Origin: Desulfobacteraceae bacterium
GTDB lineage: Bacteria; Desulfobacterota; Desulfobacteria; Desulfobacterales; Desulfobacteraceae
Direction of reading: 5' to 3'
Assembly: GCA_016744295.1 (NCBI GenBank)
Contig: JADGEQ010000024.1
Span: 1-64,000 of the forward strand
Length of the DNA: 64,000 nucleotides
The notes below the pieces were generated by a model. The model was not told where the DNA came from and did no database searches. It saw only the letters and a list, made by a program, of their open reading frames with translations. Shown here piece after piece: positions 1 through 9,011 of this stretch. A program made the translations under genes and the position numbers. The stretch's first letter is position 1; the number at the start of each line of letters is the position of its first letter.

Positions 1-1128
1 TGGGTCTAACCTTAGAATTTGATTTAGATAATCATCCGCTTTCAGTATTTTTTGATTCATATAATATATTTTTGCAATTTGGAATTTTGCGTCCACGTTC
101 CCCCTGACATGATGGTCCACTTGAATGAAATATTTCAATGCCTTTTCCAAGTTGCCTGCTTCAGAAAATAACAGCCCTGCCTTATATATCATGTCATAAT
201 TTGAGGGATTCTCTTTGATTCCTTGTTCCAGCAATGCCTGGGGATAGTTGCGCTCATTATTTGACAGACAGATCTCGATGATTTGTTCCCTGACAATATT
301 CTTTTTTTTGGATTTGGCAATTACTTTTGAAAAAATATCCAGTGCCAGAGACCTGAGATTGTTTTTCAATAATTTTTTACCTATGTCAAATGCCTTATCA
401 TTATAACGGGTACTTAGTGACAAAATTTCAAGATAATAGTTACCCGCCTTTTGAAGTTCATTCTTTTTTAAATAATAATCTGCAAGATAAACCCTTGAAA
501 TTGTATCCTGCTTATTAACTGAGATTGCTTTTAACAGACATTTTTCTGCAATACTGCTTTTTTTAATCTTAAAATGCAGCAGACCCAATTGACGAAGGAG
601 TCTTGAGGCAGATGGTTTATAGGTCAAGGCTGTTTTTATCTGTTCGATAGCGGATGTATATTCTCCCTTCTCTTCCAGTTCGCGTGCCTGCCTTCGATGA
701 ATTGTCAATGGATCTGGATTATTGGCCCTATGAATTACAGTTTTTATTGTCCGGTCCAGGACATCAAGGGTTAAGGGCTTCAAAAGGTATCCGTTAATTT
801 CAGTTTCAGCCACTTCGGAAACGATATCCCGCTCCGCCTCGGCCGTAATCATAATGACAGGTATATCCCTGAGCAAGGCATCATTCCGAATTTCTTCAAG
901 CATGGCAACCCCAGTCATAACGGGCATATTCCAGTCAATGATGGCAAGATCAAAGCGTGCACTCCTTAACACTTCCAATCCTTGTTTTCCATTTTCAGCA
1001 AATCGTAATTTTAAACCGATATTTAAATTTTGGAGCATTTTTCGAATGGTTAAGCGCATGCTCTTCATATCATCAACAACCAAAATTGATAAATTTTCAA
1101 GATCTAAGGCCATCTTGTTTTCTGCCAT
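1..1128 (-). CDS. response regulator: REC domain plus TPR repeats (3' end outside window)
   Basis: The minus-strand frame opens at 1128 after an AAAGGA ribosome site and is still open at base 1. Residues about 13-125 are a CheY-like receiver: the acidic pair is VVDD (19-20), the phospho-acceptor is D65 in AIIDWNMP, and YLLKP holds the conserved lysine. From about residue 145 on, helical pairs of TPR type (ARELEEKGEYTSAIEQ, LHFKIKKSSIAEKCLLKA, DYYLKKNELQKAGNYYLE) continue to the edge. No DNA-binding or enzymatic output domain is seen, so it probably signals through protein-protein contacts. REC-TPR proteins of this kind are common beside chemotaxis or two-component genes in Desulfobacterota. 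The partner kinase is not in view. Confidence 0.85.
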   Translation of the reverse strand, partial: MAENKMALDLENLSILVVDDMKSMRLTIRKMLQNLNIGLKLRFAENGKQGLEVLRSARFDLAIIDWNMPVMTGVAMLEEIRNDALLRDIPVIMITAEAERDIVSEVAETEINGYLLKPLTLDVLDRTIKTVIHRANNPDPLTIHRRQARELEEKGEYTSAIEQIKTALTYKPSASRLLRQLGLLHFKIKKSSIAEKCLLKAISVNKQDTISRVYLADYYLKKNELQKAGNYYLEILSLSTRYNDKAFDIGKKLLKNNLRSLALDIFSKVIAKSKKKNIVREQIIEICLSNNERNYPQALLEQGIKENPSNYDMIYKAGLLFSEAGNLEKALKYFIQVDHHVRGNVDAKFQIAKIYYMNQKILKADDYLNQILRLDP

Positions 1129-1417
1129 TTTTTTTCCTTTGCTAAACAGATTATCGAAAAAACGCCTGATATCCTAATTAGTGCAGCTGCGAAACCAGTT
1201 GAAATCCGTGAAAGGGCATTGTAACATTTAATGCATTAAATTGGCAAAAAAAATGTTATTGTCATATAAAATTACCTGCATCATACCACCTTACCCCAGG
1301 GCAAACCGATAAAAGCTGCTTTTCTTTTTAGAAAAAAAATGATATAGTTCGCCGACTTTTGAACCGCAGGTCCGGCACCTGTGGTTTTTTCATTAAAAAC
1401 GAAGGAAATAAAAATAA

Positions 1418-3043
1418 ATGATTACCGCAAATAATATCACCCTCGCCTATGGCAAACGGGTTCTGTTCAAAGACGTCAATATAAAATTTGCCCCGGGCAA
1501 TTGTTACGGACTCATCGGCGCCAATGGTGCTGGAAAATCAACATTCTTGAAAATTCTTTCCAAGGATATTGAAGCCGATTCAGGAATGGTCTCCGTAGGC
1601 CCAAGGGAACGAATAGGCGTATTGAGGCAGGACCACTTTGCCTTTGATGAAGAGACGGTTTTAAATACGGTAATCATGGGTCATAAAGCCCTTTACACCC
1701 TCATGGCCGAACGGGATGCGCTCTATGCCAAGCCTGATTTTTCAGAAGAAGACGGAATCAAGTCCGGCGAACTTGAACTCGAATTTGCAGAAATGAACGG
1801 CTACGAGGCAGAACCAGAAGCAGCTATTCTCCTCAACAACTTAGGGATTGCCGAAGAACTGCACGACAAAAAAATGAAAGAGCTTGAAGGCGGAGAGAAA
1901 GTTCGGGTACTCCTTGCCCAGGCTCTGTTCGGGAATCCTGACATTCTGCTCTTAGATGAGCCCACCAATAACCTGGACATCAAATCCATTGCCTGGCTTG
2001 AGGATTTTCTCTACCGGTTCAAAAATACGGTCATCGTGGTATCCCATGACCGGCATTTTATGAACCAGGTGTGCACCCATATTGCCGACATTGATTTTGG
2101 ACAAATCTCGGTATATGTGGGAAATTACGATTTCTGGTACCAGGCCAGCCAATTGAACCTGAAACAAAAACAAAATGAAAACAAGAAGGTCACCGACCGG
2201 GCCAATGACTTGAAGGCATTTATACAAAGATTTAGTTCAAATGCGTCCAAGTCCAAACAAGCCACCTCCCGAAAAAAACTTTTGGAAAAACTCACCATCG
2301 AAGACATGCCTGTTTCCACACGAAAATACCCCTTTATCAGTTTTCAGCCGGAACGATCCTGTGGCAACGTGATCCTTGAAGTGGAAGGACTCACCAAAAC
2401 CATTGATGGTGAAAAGGTATTGAACAACCTAAGTTTTGTGGTGAACGGCAATGATAAAATTGTCTTCATGAGCAGCAACAGCGTTGCAAAGACGACCCTC
2501 TTCCAGATTCTGGCCGGAGAAATTGAACCCGACGCAGGCAGTTTCAAATGGGGGGTCACCATTTCCCACTCCTATTTTCCCAAGGAACACAGTACCTATT
2601 TTAATGGTGAAAAGAACCTTATTGACTGGCTCCTGCAATACTCTCCCCCCAAAGAGGGAGAGAGTTTTGCCAGAACCTTTTTGGGGCGCATGCTCTTTTC
2701 CGGAGAAGATGCCACCAAAAAAATCAGTATGCTTTCCGGAGGGGAAAAGGTTCGCTGCATGCTCTCCCGGATGATGCTTGCCCAATCCAATGTGCTGGTG
2801 ATGGATGAACCCACCAACCACCTGGACCTGGAATCTATAACCGCCTTGAACGACAGCCTGGTCAAATTCAAAGAGGTAGTTCTTTTCACCTCCCATGACC
2901 ATGAATTTGTAAATAGCCTGGTAAACCGGATTATCGAAATTACGCCCAGCGGCGTCATCGATAGACTCATGAGTTTTGATGAGTATATTGAAAGCACCGA
3001 AGTTGCACAGACCCGGGAAGCGATGATGAAAAAGGCCGCCTAG
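1418..3043 (+). CDS. ABC-F family ATPase, YbiT type, with degenerate second P-loop
   Basis: A 541-residue soluble protein with two ABC ATPase domains and no membrane segments, the layout of ABC-F translation factors that act at the ribosomal E site. It follows E. coli YbiT closely along its length (ERIGVLRQDHFAFDE, NASKSKQATSR linker, terminal EITP region). Domain 1 is intact: Walker A GANGAGKST, signature LEGGEKVR, Walker B ILLLDEPTNNLD. Domain 2 keeps signature LSGGEKVR and Walker B VLVMDEPTNHLD, but its Walker A reads SSNSVAKTT (residues 352-360) where GTNGVGKST is usual, so three P-loop glycines are replaced. The ribosome site AAGGAA sits about 11 bases before the ATG. It may have lost ATP binding in one of the two sites, or work asymmetrically. 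Confidence 0.9.
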   Translation: MITANNITLAYGKRVLFKDVNIKFAPGNCYGLIGANGAGKSTFLKILSKDIEADSGMVSVGPRERIGVLRQDHFAFDEETVLNTVIMGHKALYTLMAERDALYAKPDFSEEDGIKSGELELEFAEMNGYEAEPEAAILLNNLGIAEELHDKKMKELEGGEKVRVLLAQALFGNPDILLLDEPTNNLDIKSIAWLEDFLYRFKNTVIVVSHDRHFMNQVCTHIADIDFGQISVYVGNYDFWYQASQLNLKQKQNENKKVTDRANDLKAFIQRFSSNASKSKQATSRKKLLEKLTIEDMPVSTRKYPFISFQPERSCGNVILEVEGLTKTIDGEKVLNNLSFVVNGNDKIVFMSSNSVAKTTLFQILAGEIEPDAGSFKWGVTISHSYFPKEHSTYFNGEKNLIDWLLQYSPPKEGESFARTFLGRMLFSGEDATKKISMLSGGEKVRCMLSRMMLAQSNVLVMDEPTNHLDLESITALNDSLVKFKEVVLFTSHDHEFVNSLVNRIIEITPSGVIDRLMSFDEYIESTEVAQTREAMMKKAA

Positions 3044-3062
3044 AAATTTTTTTGTGAACCGC

Positions 3063-3100
3063 CATGAAGTTCATGAACATCAAGGCTCATGAACTTCATG
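3063..3100. terminator. strong hairpin between the convergent ABC-F and slyX genes
   Basis: CATGAAGTTCATGA (3063-3076) and TCATGAACTTCATG (3087-3100) are perfect 14-base inverted arms with a 10-base loop, just after the ABC-F stop codon and before the slyX stop on the other strand. There is no clear U-tract on either side, so it could be a bidirectional 3'-end stabiliser rather than a classical terminator. Confidence 0.55.
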
Positions 3101-3134
3101 ATAAAAACAATCTATTGCAGTTAATCTATTGAAG

Positions 3135-3344
3135 CTAGTAGTGGGGCGGCTTTTCATTTGCCGGGGCATCGATCCTTGAGTTAAACTCGGAAAATTCCCT
3201 TCCCTGTTTTGCCAGAACATCACAGATGGAAGAAAGCCGCTCAAGTTCCTTTTGCTGCTCATAAATCACATCATTTAACGCTTTGATGGTCTGTTCCTGA
3301 AATTCAATCTTCATTTCAATTTTTATCAGACGCTCTTCATTCAT
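3135..3344 (-). CDS. slyX: SlyX family protein
   Basis: A 69-residue, highly charged coiled-coil protein. The opening ERLIKIEMKIEFQEQTI, the QQKELERL heptads and the closing PPHY are the hallmarks of the SlyX family, whose members are 70-80 residues long. The function of SlyX is unknown; it was named for its position beside slyD in enterobacteria. It lies convergent to the ABC-F gene and downstream of the methyltransferase-like gene on the same strand, 65 bases away. Confidence 0.88.
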   Translation of the reverse strand: MNEERLIKIEMKIEFQEQTIKALNDVIYEQQKELERLSSICDVLAKQGREFSEFNSRIDAPANEKPPHY

Positions 3345-3409
3345 TTTTTTCTCCAGAGCCTGGGTCAGGCCGCTATGGCAGGTTATGATAAAAGTGGATA
3401 CTGTTAAAT

Positions 3410-4096
3410 TTAGGGTTTTATCCCAAGCCAGATGGTGTGTTTGCTTCCTTTCCCGGATTTTCTGGCCCTCACAGAAAGAACTTTGGTTTTGAACCCGGCA
3501 AGTTTCAGCCGCCGGGTGAATACCTCGTCAATACCGCAGGACCATACAGCCAGGATTCCTCCCGGCTTGAGGGCATCAAAAGATTTTTTTAAACCCGATT
3601 TACCGTAGAGACGATCATTGGATTTTCGGGTTAGCCCGGCAGGTCCGTTGTCCACATCCAGAAGTATGGCATTCCACACTGATTTTTCTTTGCCGATGGT
3701 TTTTACCACATCCTCCTCTTCCACCCTCACCCGGGGATCCGCCAGGGGATTACCCGCCAAATGCCCCAGGTGTTCCCGGTTCCATCTGACAACCGCCGGG
3801 ATCAGTTCAGAAACAAAAATTTCGGCATCTGGACCCGATTGTTCAAGGGTTGCTGCCAGGGTATAGCCCATGCCCAGCCCCCCAACCAGAATTTGCCAGG
3901 GGACCTGGGGATTCAACCGGCTGCAGGAAAGCTCGGCCAGGGCATCCTCAGAGCCGTGAATCCGGCTGTTCATCAATTCGGTCCCTGCGGTCCGAATGGA
4001 AAATTCCCGATCCCGCACAAGCAGGATCACCTCCCCTTCATTTCCGGGAACCTCTGCCCTGTCGATCTCTTTCCAGGGTATCACTTCGCTCTCCAA
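3410..4096 (-). CDS. spermidine synthase-like SAM-dependent methyltransferase fold protein
   Basis: A 228-residue cytosolic protein of the spermine/spermidine synthase superfamily. The Rossmann core is visible as LVGGLGMGYTLAATL (nucleotide-binding glycines), followed by the acidic strand-2 end VSELIPAVVRWNRE, a VEEEDV segment, and LLDVDNGPAGLTR where the polyamine synthases carry the catalytic acidic region. The final part (LKPGGILAVWSCG) is the usual strand 5. The N-terminal part is shorter than in true spermidine synthases (about 280-300 residues), so the substrate is uncertain. It may be an uncharacterised methyltransferase or aminopropyltransferase. The start chosen gives MESEVIPWKEI. 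Confidence 0.75.
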   Translation of the reverse strand: MESEVIPWKEIDRAEVPGNEGEVILLVRDREFSIRTAGTELMNSRIHGSEDALAELSCSRLNPQVPWQILVGGLGMGYTLAATLEQSGPDAEIFVSELIPAVVRWNREHLGHLAGNPLADPRVRVEEEDVVKTIGKEKSVWNAILLDVDNGPAGLTRKSNDRLYGKSGLKKSFDALKPGGILAVWSCGIDEVFTRRLKLAGFKTKVLSVRARKSGKGSKHTIWLGIKP

Positions 4097-4618
4097 GACT
4101 TAGAGACCCATTGCCAAGCCCGGTTGTTTTTCATATGTTTATCCGATTTCATATGTTTTACAAATTTCATGTTTAAATAGTTATTTCCCTTAAAGATTTA
4201 TTTTTATAGATTTCAACCCACATGCCGGGACGAATGAATCCTCACACACAACAAGATAGCCTGTTACCCCTTTGGGATCAAGTTTGTTTTACACCAGGGC
4301 AAGAGAAGGTTGCAAAAACATCATCCAGAACCTGATAAGGGTTCAAAAAGTTTCCTGATATGAAAATTTAACTTCATTAATCAAAATTGGCAATTTATTT
4401 AACAATCAAGTTAAATACAAGGATTTTACCGTATAAATGTAATCATACCATGATTTTTCTAAAATATATTTGATTTTTCGGCCTAGGCATTATTACAATC
4501 CTCCCGGTGTATGGCGAATTTAAGTTGACAAAGAGAAAACTTTTCGTTACTCCAGAATAAATATTTTTGTTCTGATACACCAGTACTAAACCACCCTTAC
4601 CTTAAGGAGGCATTAAAA
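4097..4618. other. 522-base intergenic region before the TRAP/lactate operon
   Basis: No open frame with coding character was seen. Near its left end there are three loosely repeated TTCATATGTTT-like elements (about 4128-4172), close to the start of the methyltransferase-like gene. A TTGACA at 4524-4529 is the best -35 candidate for the rightward operon, though no convincing -10 follows at the right distance. The operon's first gene has a textbook ribosome site, TTAAGGAGG, at about 4602-4610. Confidence 0.5.
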
Positions 4619-5650
4619 ATGAAAAAACTGTTTAAAAAACACAGCCTGATTTTCTGTATGGTTGCTTTACTGACGGCAGCCTTTACCCTGCCGGGTTTTG
4701 CCGACAACATTAAATTCGGTCATGTGGCCCCCCCTTTCCATGGACAGGCAAAGGGGATTGATGCCTTTGCCGCCTATGTAAAGGATAAAACAGGGGGAAA
4801 AATCGACATTGCCACCTTTCCGGCGGGCCAGTTGGGCGGAGAACGCTCCATGGCGGAACAGGTCCAGGCCGGCACCCTTCAGATGGCCGCCCTTACCACT
4901 GCGGTTCTCCAAAATTTTGTTCCCCAATGCGCCATTCTGGACATGCCCTTTATTTTTCCCGACCGGAAAACCGCCTATGCCACCCTGGATGACCCAGAGG
5001 TCCAGGAAAAGATTTTTTCCTACTTCCCCAAAAAAGGGTTTACTGCCATTGGATGGACGGAAAACGAAATCCGGGATTTTACCAACAACAAACGCCCGGT
5101 CCGCACGCCTGAAGATATACGGGGTCTCAAGGTCAGGGTAATGAACTCCCCGGTCTACCTGGATACCTTTAAACAATTGGGCGCTTCCCCCGTGGGCATT
5201 CCCTTTCCGGAAACCTATAATGCCCTTCAGACCGGCGTTATTGATGCCCAGGAAAACCCCATCCTGACCACGGTTCTCATGAAGTTCACCGAAGTGACAA
5301 AATATGTGACCCGCACCCAGCACTGTCTTACCGAATGTATCATTGTGGTGGGCACAGATTATTGGGAAAGTCTCTCAGCTGCTGAACAACAGATTTTCAG
5401 GGATGCGGGTAAATTGGCCATAGAGACCAACCGTTCCGTCAACGCCAGCCTCCACCAGGCATTGCCCAAAAGCAATATTTCCATTGGTCAATATGCAACA
5501 GACAATCAAATTGACATCATTGATTTGACACCCGAAGAACGCGGGGTGTTCAGAGTTGCAATGACCCCTGTATGGAATAAATATCGTAAAAAAATCGGGG
5601 ACGAGATATTTGATTTCATGCTGGAAAAAATCAAGGTTCACCAGCAATAG
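4619..5650 (+). CDS. dctP: TRAP transporter periplasmic substrate-binding protein, DctP family
   Basis: A 343-residue exported protein. Residues 1-28 are a signal peptide (lysines, hydrophobic core, cleavage after GFA). The mature part has the DctP landmarks KIDIATFPAGQLGGERS, the GLKVRVMNSP segment whose arginine normally contacts the substrate carboxylate, and TYNALQTGVIDAQENP. The family binds organic acids in the periplasm and hands them to the DctQM membrane pair. The downstream genes (2-hydroxy-acid dehydrogenase parts and lactate racemase) point to lactate or a related 2-hydroxy acid as substrate; that is inference from context. The ribosome site is an ideal AAGGAGG. Confidence 0.93.
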   Translation: MKKLFKKHSLIFCMVALLTAAFTLPGFADNIKFGHVAPPFHGQAKGIDAFAAYVKDKTGGKIDIATFPAGQLGGERSMAEQVQAGTLQMAALTTAVLQNFVPQCAILDMPFIFPDRKTAYATLDDPEVQEKIFSYFPKKGFTAIGWTENEIRDFTNNKRPVRTPEDIRGLKVRVMNSPVYLDTFKQLGASPVGIPFPETYNALQTGVIDAQENPILTTVLMKFTEVTKYVTRTQHCLTECIIVVGTDYWESLSAAEQQIFRDAGKLAIETNRSVNASLHQALPKSNISIGQYATDNQIDIIDLTPEERGVFRVAMTPVWNKYRKKIGDEIFDFMLEKIKVHQQ

Positions 5651-5708
5651 ATCTGCTGCAAAACCAACGAGTAAAGAGACCGTATTAAACGATTATATCA
5701 AAACGCTG

Positions 5709-5743
5709 GTAACAGGCCGGGAAACAATTTTTCGGCCTGTTAC
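5709..5743. promoter_or_regulatory. intra-operon hairpin between dctP and dctQ
   Basis: GTAACAGGCCG (5709-5719) and CGGCCTGTTAC (5733-5743) form a perfect 11-base stem with a 13-base loop. It lies between dctP and dctQ, where a stem often protects the dctP message and lowers expression of the permease genes. No long U-tract follows, so partial read-through is expected. Confidence 0.65.
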
Positions 5744-5775
5744 CCGATGAGACCTAAAAGTGGGAGAGTTAAAAA

Positions 5776-6276
5776 TTGAAGCGGTTTTTTGAGCAACTGG
5801 ACCGAATTGAAAAAATCACCCTGGTATGGACCATCCTGTCCCTTGCCTTTATCGGTTTTATCCAGGTGGTCACCCGGTATGTGTTTAATTACAGCTTTAC
5901 CTGGTTTGAAGAACTGGGCCGGTATCTTGGCGTGTTTGTGGCTTTCCTGGGTGCCTCCATCGGGGTCAAAACCGGCAGCCACTTTACCATGGATCTTATG
6001 GTCTCCCATCTAAAACATCCCTGGCAGCAGCTGACCCGGACCCTAACCGCCAGCCTGTCAGGGATGTTCTTTTTTACGGTGACCTGGTTTTCCTGGAAAC
6101 TGGTTGTCCGCATGCACGGATTTGAAACCACCTCCCCCACCATGCAAATCCCCATGTATATTGCCTATCTGCCCATCCCTGTTTTTTCAGGCTTCATCGG
6201 AGTAAGATTCATGATCAAGGCAATTGAATCTGCCAGGGCGGGCTGCAGGCTCCACAGAAAGCGAGAGGTAATTTAG
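5776..6276 (+). CDS. dctQ: TRAP transporter small permease, DctQ family
   Basis: A 166-residue membrane protein with four hydrophobic spans (approximately 15-35, 47-68, 90-110 and 130-150). It has the DctQ-typical region TWFEELGRYLGVFVAFLGAS followed by SHFTMDLM. The start is a TTG at 5776 after a GGGAGAG ribosome site; no ATG is placed better. It forms the small subunit of the TRAP membrane complex with the next gene, whose GTG start directly abuts this stop codon, indicating translational coupling. Confidence 0.88.
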   Translation: MKRFFEQLDRIEKITLVWTILSLAFIGFIQVVTRYVFNYSFTWFEELGRYLGVFVAFLGASIGVKTGSHFTMDLMVSHLKHPWQQLTRTLTASLSGMFFFTVTWFSWKLVVRMHGFETTSPTMQIPMYIAYLPIPVFSGFIGVRFMIKAIESARAGCRLHRKREVI

Positions 6277-7554
6277 GTGATACTTACCATCTGTATTAGT
6301 TTTGCTGTCCTGTTGCTGCTTGGCGTTCCCATTGCCGTGATTCTGGGGGTTTCCACCATGATATCCCTGGTGTTTTTTTCCTCCACCCCTTTACATATCA
6401 TTACCCAGCAGCTGTTTAATGCGTTGGATAAATTTGTACTCCTTGCCATCCCCTTTTTCATCCTGGCCGGCGCCATCATGACCCGGGGTGGAATCGCCAA
6501 GAAACTCATTGCCTTTGTCAATGCCCTGGTGGGATGGTTCCCGGGGGGGCTTGCCATGGCAGGAATTCTGGCATGCATCTTTTTTGCCGCCATTTCAGGA
6601 TCATCCCCTGCCACGGTTGTTGCCATCGGTTCGATCATGATCCCGGCTCTGATCAAGGCCGGATACGGTGAAAAGTTTTCCCTGGGGCTGATCACAGTAT
6701 CCGGGTCCCTGGGGATTGTCATCCCCCCCTCCATTCCCATGATCCTCTATTGTCTGGTCATGAATGTATCCGTGGCGGAACTTTTCATGGCAGGGGTCAT
6801 GCCAGGTCTGCTCATCGGATTGGCCCTCATGGTCTATACCTATGTGATTGCCAAAAAAAACAATTGGCGCATTGAAACAAAAGCATCGCTTTCGGAACTC
6901 ATCCGCACGACCAGGGAAGGGATCTGGGCCCTGGCCCTCCCTTTTATCGTTCTGGGCGGTATCTACACCGGCGTGTTCACCCCCACGGAAGCCGCTGCCG
7001 TATCCGTGGTATATGCCCTGATGGTCGAATTATTCATTTACAAGGAATTTGGGTGGAGGGATATTACCGAAATCTGCCAGGATGCGGCGATATTGTCCGC
7101 CTGCCTGCTGTTTATTTTATCCTGCGCCATGACCTTTATCTGGCTGTTAACCGCCGAGCAGATTCCCCACCAGCTGGCCGACATCATTATCCAGCATATC
7201 CACAGCCCCTGGATGTTTCTGCTCACGGTGAATATTTTATTTCTCATTCTGGGATGCTTCATGGATGATGTTTCAGCCATGCTCATCCTGGCCCCTCTAT
7301 TCTTGGAAACCCTGAACCGGTACGGCATTGACCTGGTCCACTTTGGCATCGTCATGGTGTTAAACATCCAGATGGGAATGCTGACCCCGCCCTTCGGGCT
7401 TAATTTATTTGTGGCATCGGGCATCACCAAACAGCCCATCGTAAAAATTGCTGCGGGGGTAATGCCCTTTCTTCTCATCATGCTTGTTTGCCTGATGCTG
7501 GTAACCTATATTCCCTGGATCAGTCTGGCACTGCCCGGATGGATTTACAATTAA
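6277..7554 (+). CDS. dctM: TRAP transporter large permease, DctM family
   Basis: A 425-residue polytopic protein with about 12 hydrophobic segments. It shows the DctM signatures PFFILAGAIMTRGGIAKKL, AAISGSSPATVVAIGSIMIP, SGSLGIVIPPSIPMI and ATEAAAV-like PTEAAAVSVVYAL. It uses the sodium gradient to import the acid delivered by DctP. The start is a GTG immediately after the dctQ stop, with GAGAGG upstream. The length agrees with the usual 425-430 residues. Confidence 0.93.
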   Translation: MILTICISFAVLLLLGVPIAVILGVSTMISLVFFSSTPLHIITQQLFNALDKFVLLAIPFFILAGAIMTRGGIAKKLIAFVNALVGWFPGGLAMAGILACIFFAAISGSSPATVVAIGSIMIPALIKAGYGEKFSLGLITVSGSLGIVIPPSIPMILYCLVMNVSVAELFMAGVMPGLLIGLALMVYTYVIAKKNNWRIETKASLSELIRTTREGIWALALPFIVLGGIYTGVFTPTEAAAVSVVYALMVELFIYKEFGWRDITEICQDAAILSACLLFILSCAMTFIWLLTAEQIPHQLADIIIQHIHSPWMFLLTVNILFLILGCFMDDVSAMLILAPLFLETLNRYGIDLVHFGIVMVLNIQMGMLTPPFGLNLFVASGITKQPIVKIAAGVMPFLLIMLVCLMLVTYIPWISLALPGWIYN

Positions 7555-7565
7555 GGAAAGATTTT

Positions 7566-9011
7566 ATGTCTAGTATTAAAACACCCAATAACCTACCGGA
7601 TCATATGTCCGGGCACATACCCACTGACATGTCCGGCCAAATACCAGATCACATAAAGGGCCAGCTTATAGAGGTTGTCACTGAAAAACGATATCTGGAC
7701 CGGAAAGAAGAACTGGCCTGCTATGCCTATGACGCCTTTTTGGTTGAGTCCATGCCCCAGGCTGTCATCTTTCCCGAAACCCCAGAAGAGGTATCCCAGA
7801 TCTTAAAAATTGCCTCCCTGCATAAAATACCCGTCACCGGAAGAGGAGCTGGCACCTCGGTCTGCGGCGCCCCCGTCCCGGTTCGCCACGGAATCGTACT
7901 TTGTTTTTCCAAGATGGACAAGATCATTGAGGTCAACACAAGGGACCGCTATATCATTGTAGAACCCGGGGTGATCAATGCCGATGTCCAAAAGGCCCTG
8001 GCCCCCTTTGGTTTTTTCTATCCCCCGGACCCCGGTTCCATGGCCACCGCCACCATTGGCGGCAATATTGCCCAGAATGCAGGGGGGCCAAGGTGTCTTA
8101 AATATGGGGTGACAATGGACTATGTTCTGGGAATGGAGGTGGTTCTGGCCACCGGAGAGATGGTTACCTTTGGTTCGAAGAATGTCAAGGATGTCACCGG
8201 CTATAAGCTGTCCTCCCTGTTTTGCGGATCAGAAGGAACCCTAGGGCTTGTGACCCGGGCCATCCTGAGGGTGGTGCCCCAGCCTGAAGCCATTAAAACC
8301 CTAATGGTAACCTTCAAAAACCTGGACGACACTGCCAATGCAGTGAGCGATATTATCGGATCCGGTATTCTGCCTGCAGCCATGGAACTCATGGACAAGT
8401 TCACCCTCAATGCCATTGAAGACAGTTTTGGCCTGGGGCTTGACCGGGAGGCGGAAGGCTCTTTGCTCATTGAAATCGACGGGGTCAAAGAAGCCTGTGA
8501 AAAGGAAATGGGCAGGATCACAGATAAATTAAGGGAAAACAATGCCCTCCATATCCAGGAATCAGCCAGTGATGCGGACAGGGAAAAACTTTGGACGGCA
8601 AGGCGTTCCGCCTATGGGGTCTTTGCCAAAATGGCGCCGGATATTATTTCCGAAGATGTGACCGTGCCCGTAAGCTGTGTCCCGGAAATGATCCGGCAAA
8701 TAAAGCGAATCGGCAAAAGCCATGGGCTTAGGGTTGGTGTATTGGCCCATGCCGGAGACGGCAACATGCATCCCATGATTCCGGCGGACAAATCCAATGC
8801 AGAAGAATGGGCCCGGGTGGAAAAAGCCTTTGACGAAATATTTGCGGCGGCAGCAGATTTGGGCGGCACCCTGTCCGGGGAGCACGGAATCGGCCTTGCC
8901 AAGGCCCGCTACCTGCCCCTGGTCATGAACAAAGATTCCATCAATCTCATGACCAGGATCAAACAGGCCATTGATCCCCAGGGCATCCTGAATCCTGGAA
9001 AATTTGTATGA
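7566..9011 (+). CDS. FAD-linked 2-hydroxy-acid dehydrogenase (GlcD/D-lactate dehydrogenase type)
   Basis: A 481-residue flavoprotein of the GlcD/Dld family. FAD_binding_4 motifs are PVTGRGAGTSVCGAPVP and YPPDPGSMATATIGGNIAQN; the C-terminal FAD-oxidase domain carries HAGDGNMHP and GEHGIGLAKARYL. The family oxidises glycolate, D-lactate or similar acids and passes electrons to a Fe-S partner, here the next gene (4-base ATGA overlap). The frame stays open 26 codons further upstream inside dctM, but ATG 7566 has the ribosome site AAGGAAAGA. The N-terminal 30 residues contain an imperfect repeat (MSGHIPTDMSGQIPDHI) not usual for the family. Confidence 0.9.
   Translation: MSSIKTPNNLPDHMSGHIPTDMSGQIPDHIKGQLIEVVTEKRYLDRKEELACYAYDAFLVESMPQAVIFPETPEEVSQILKIASLHKIPVTGRGAGTSVCGAPVPVRHGIVLCFSKMDKIIEVNTRDRYIIVEPGVINADVQKALAPFGFFYPPDPGSMATATIGGNIAQNAGGPRCLKYGVTMDYVLGMEVVLATGEMVTFGSKNVKDVTGYKLSSLFCGSEGTLGLVTRAILRVVPQPEAIKTLMVTFKNLDDTANAVSDIIGSGILPAAMELMDKFTLNAIEDSFGLGLDREAEGSLLIEIDGVKEACEKEMGRITDKLRENNALHIQESASDADREKLWTARRSAYGVFAKMAPDIISEDVTVPVSCVPEMIRQIKRIGKSHGLRVGVLAHAGDGNMHPMIPADKSNAEEWARVEKAFDEIFAAAADLGGTLSGEHGIGLAKARYLPLVMNKDSINLMTRIKQAIDPQGILNPGKFV

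Noticed and set aside
4667..5323. Minus-strand frame of 218 codons over dctP
   Set aside because: It is an antisense shadow in a GC-rich gene.
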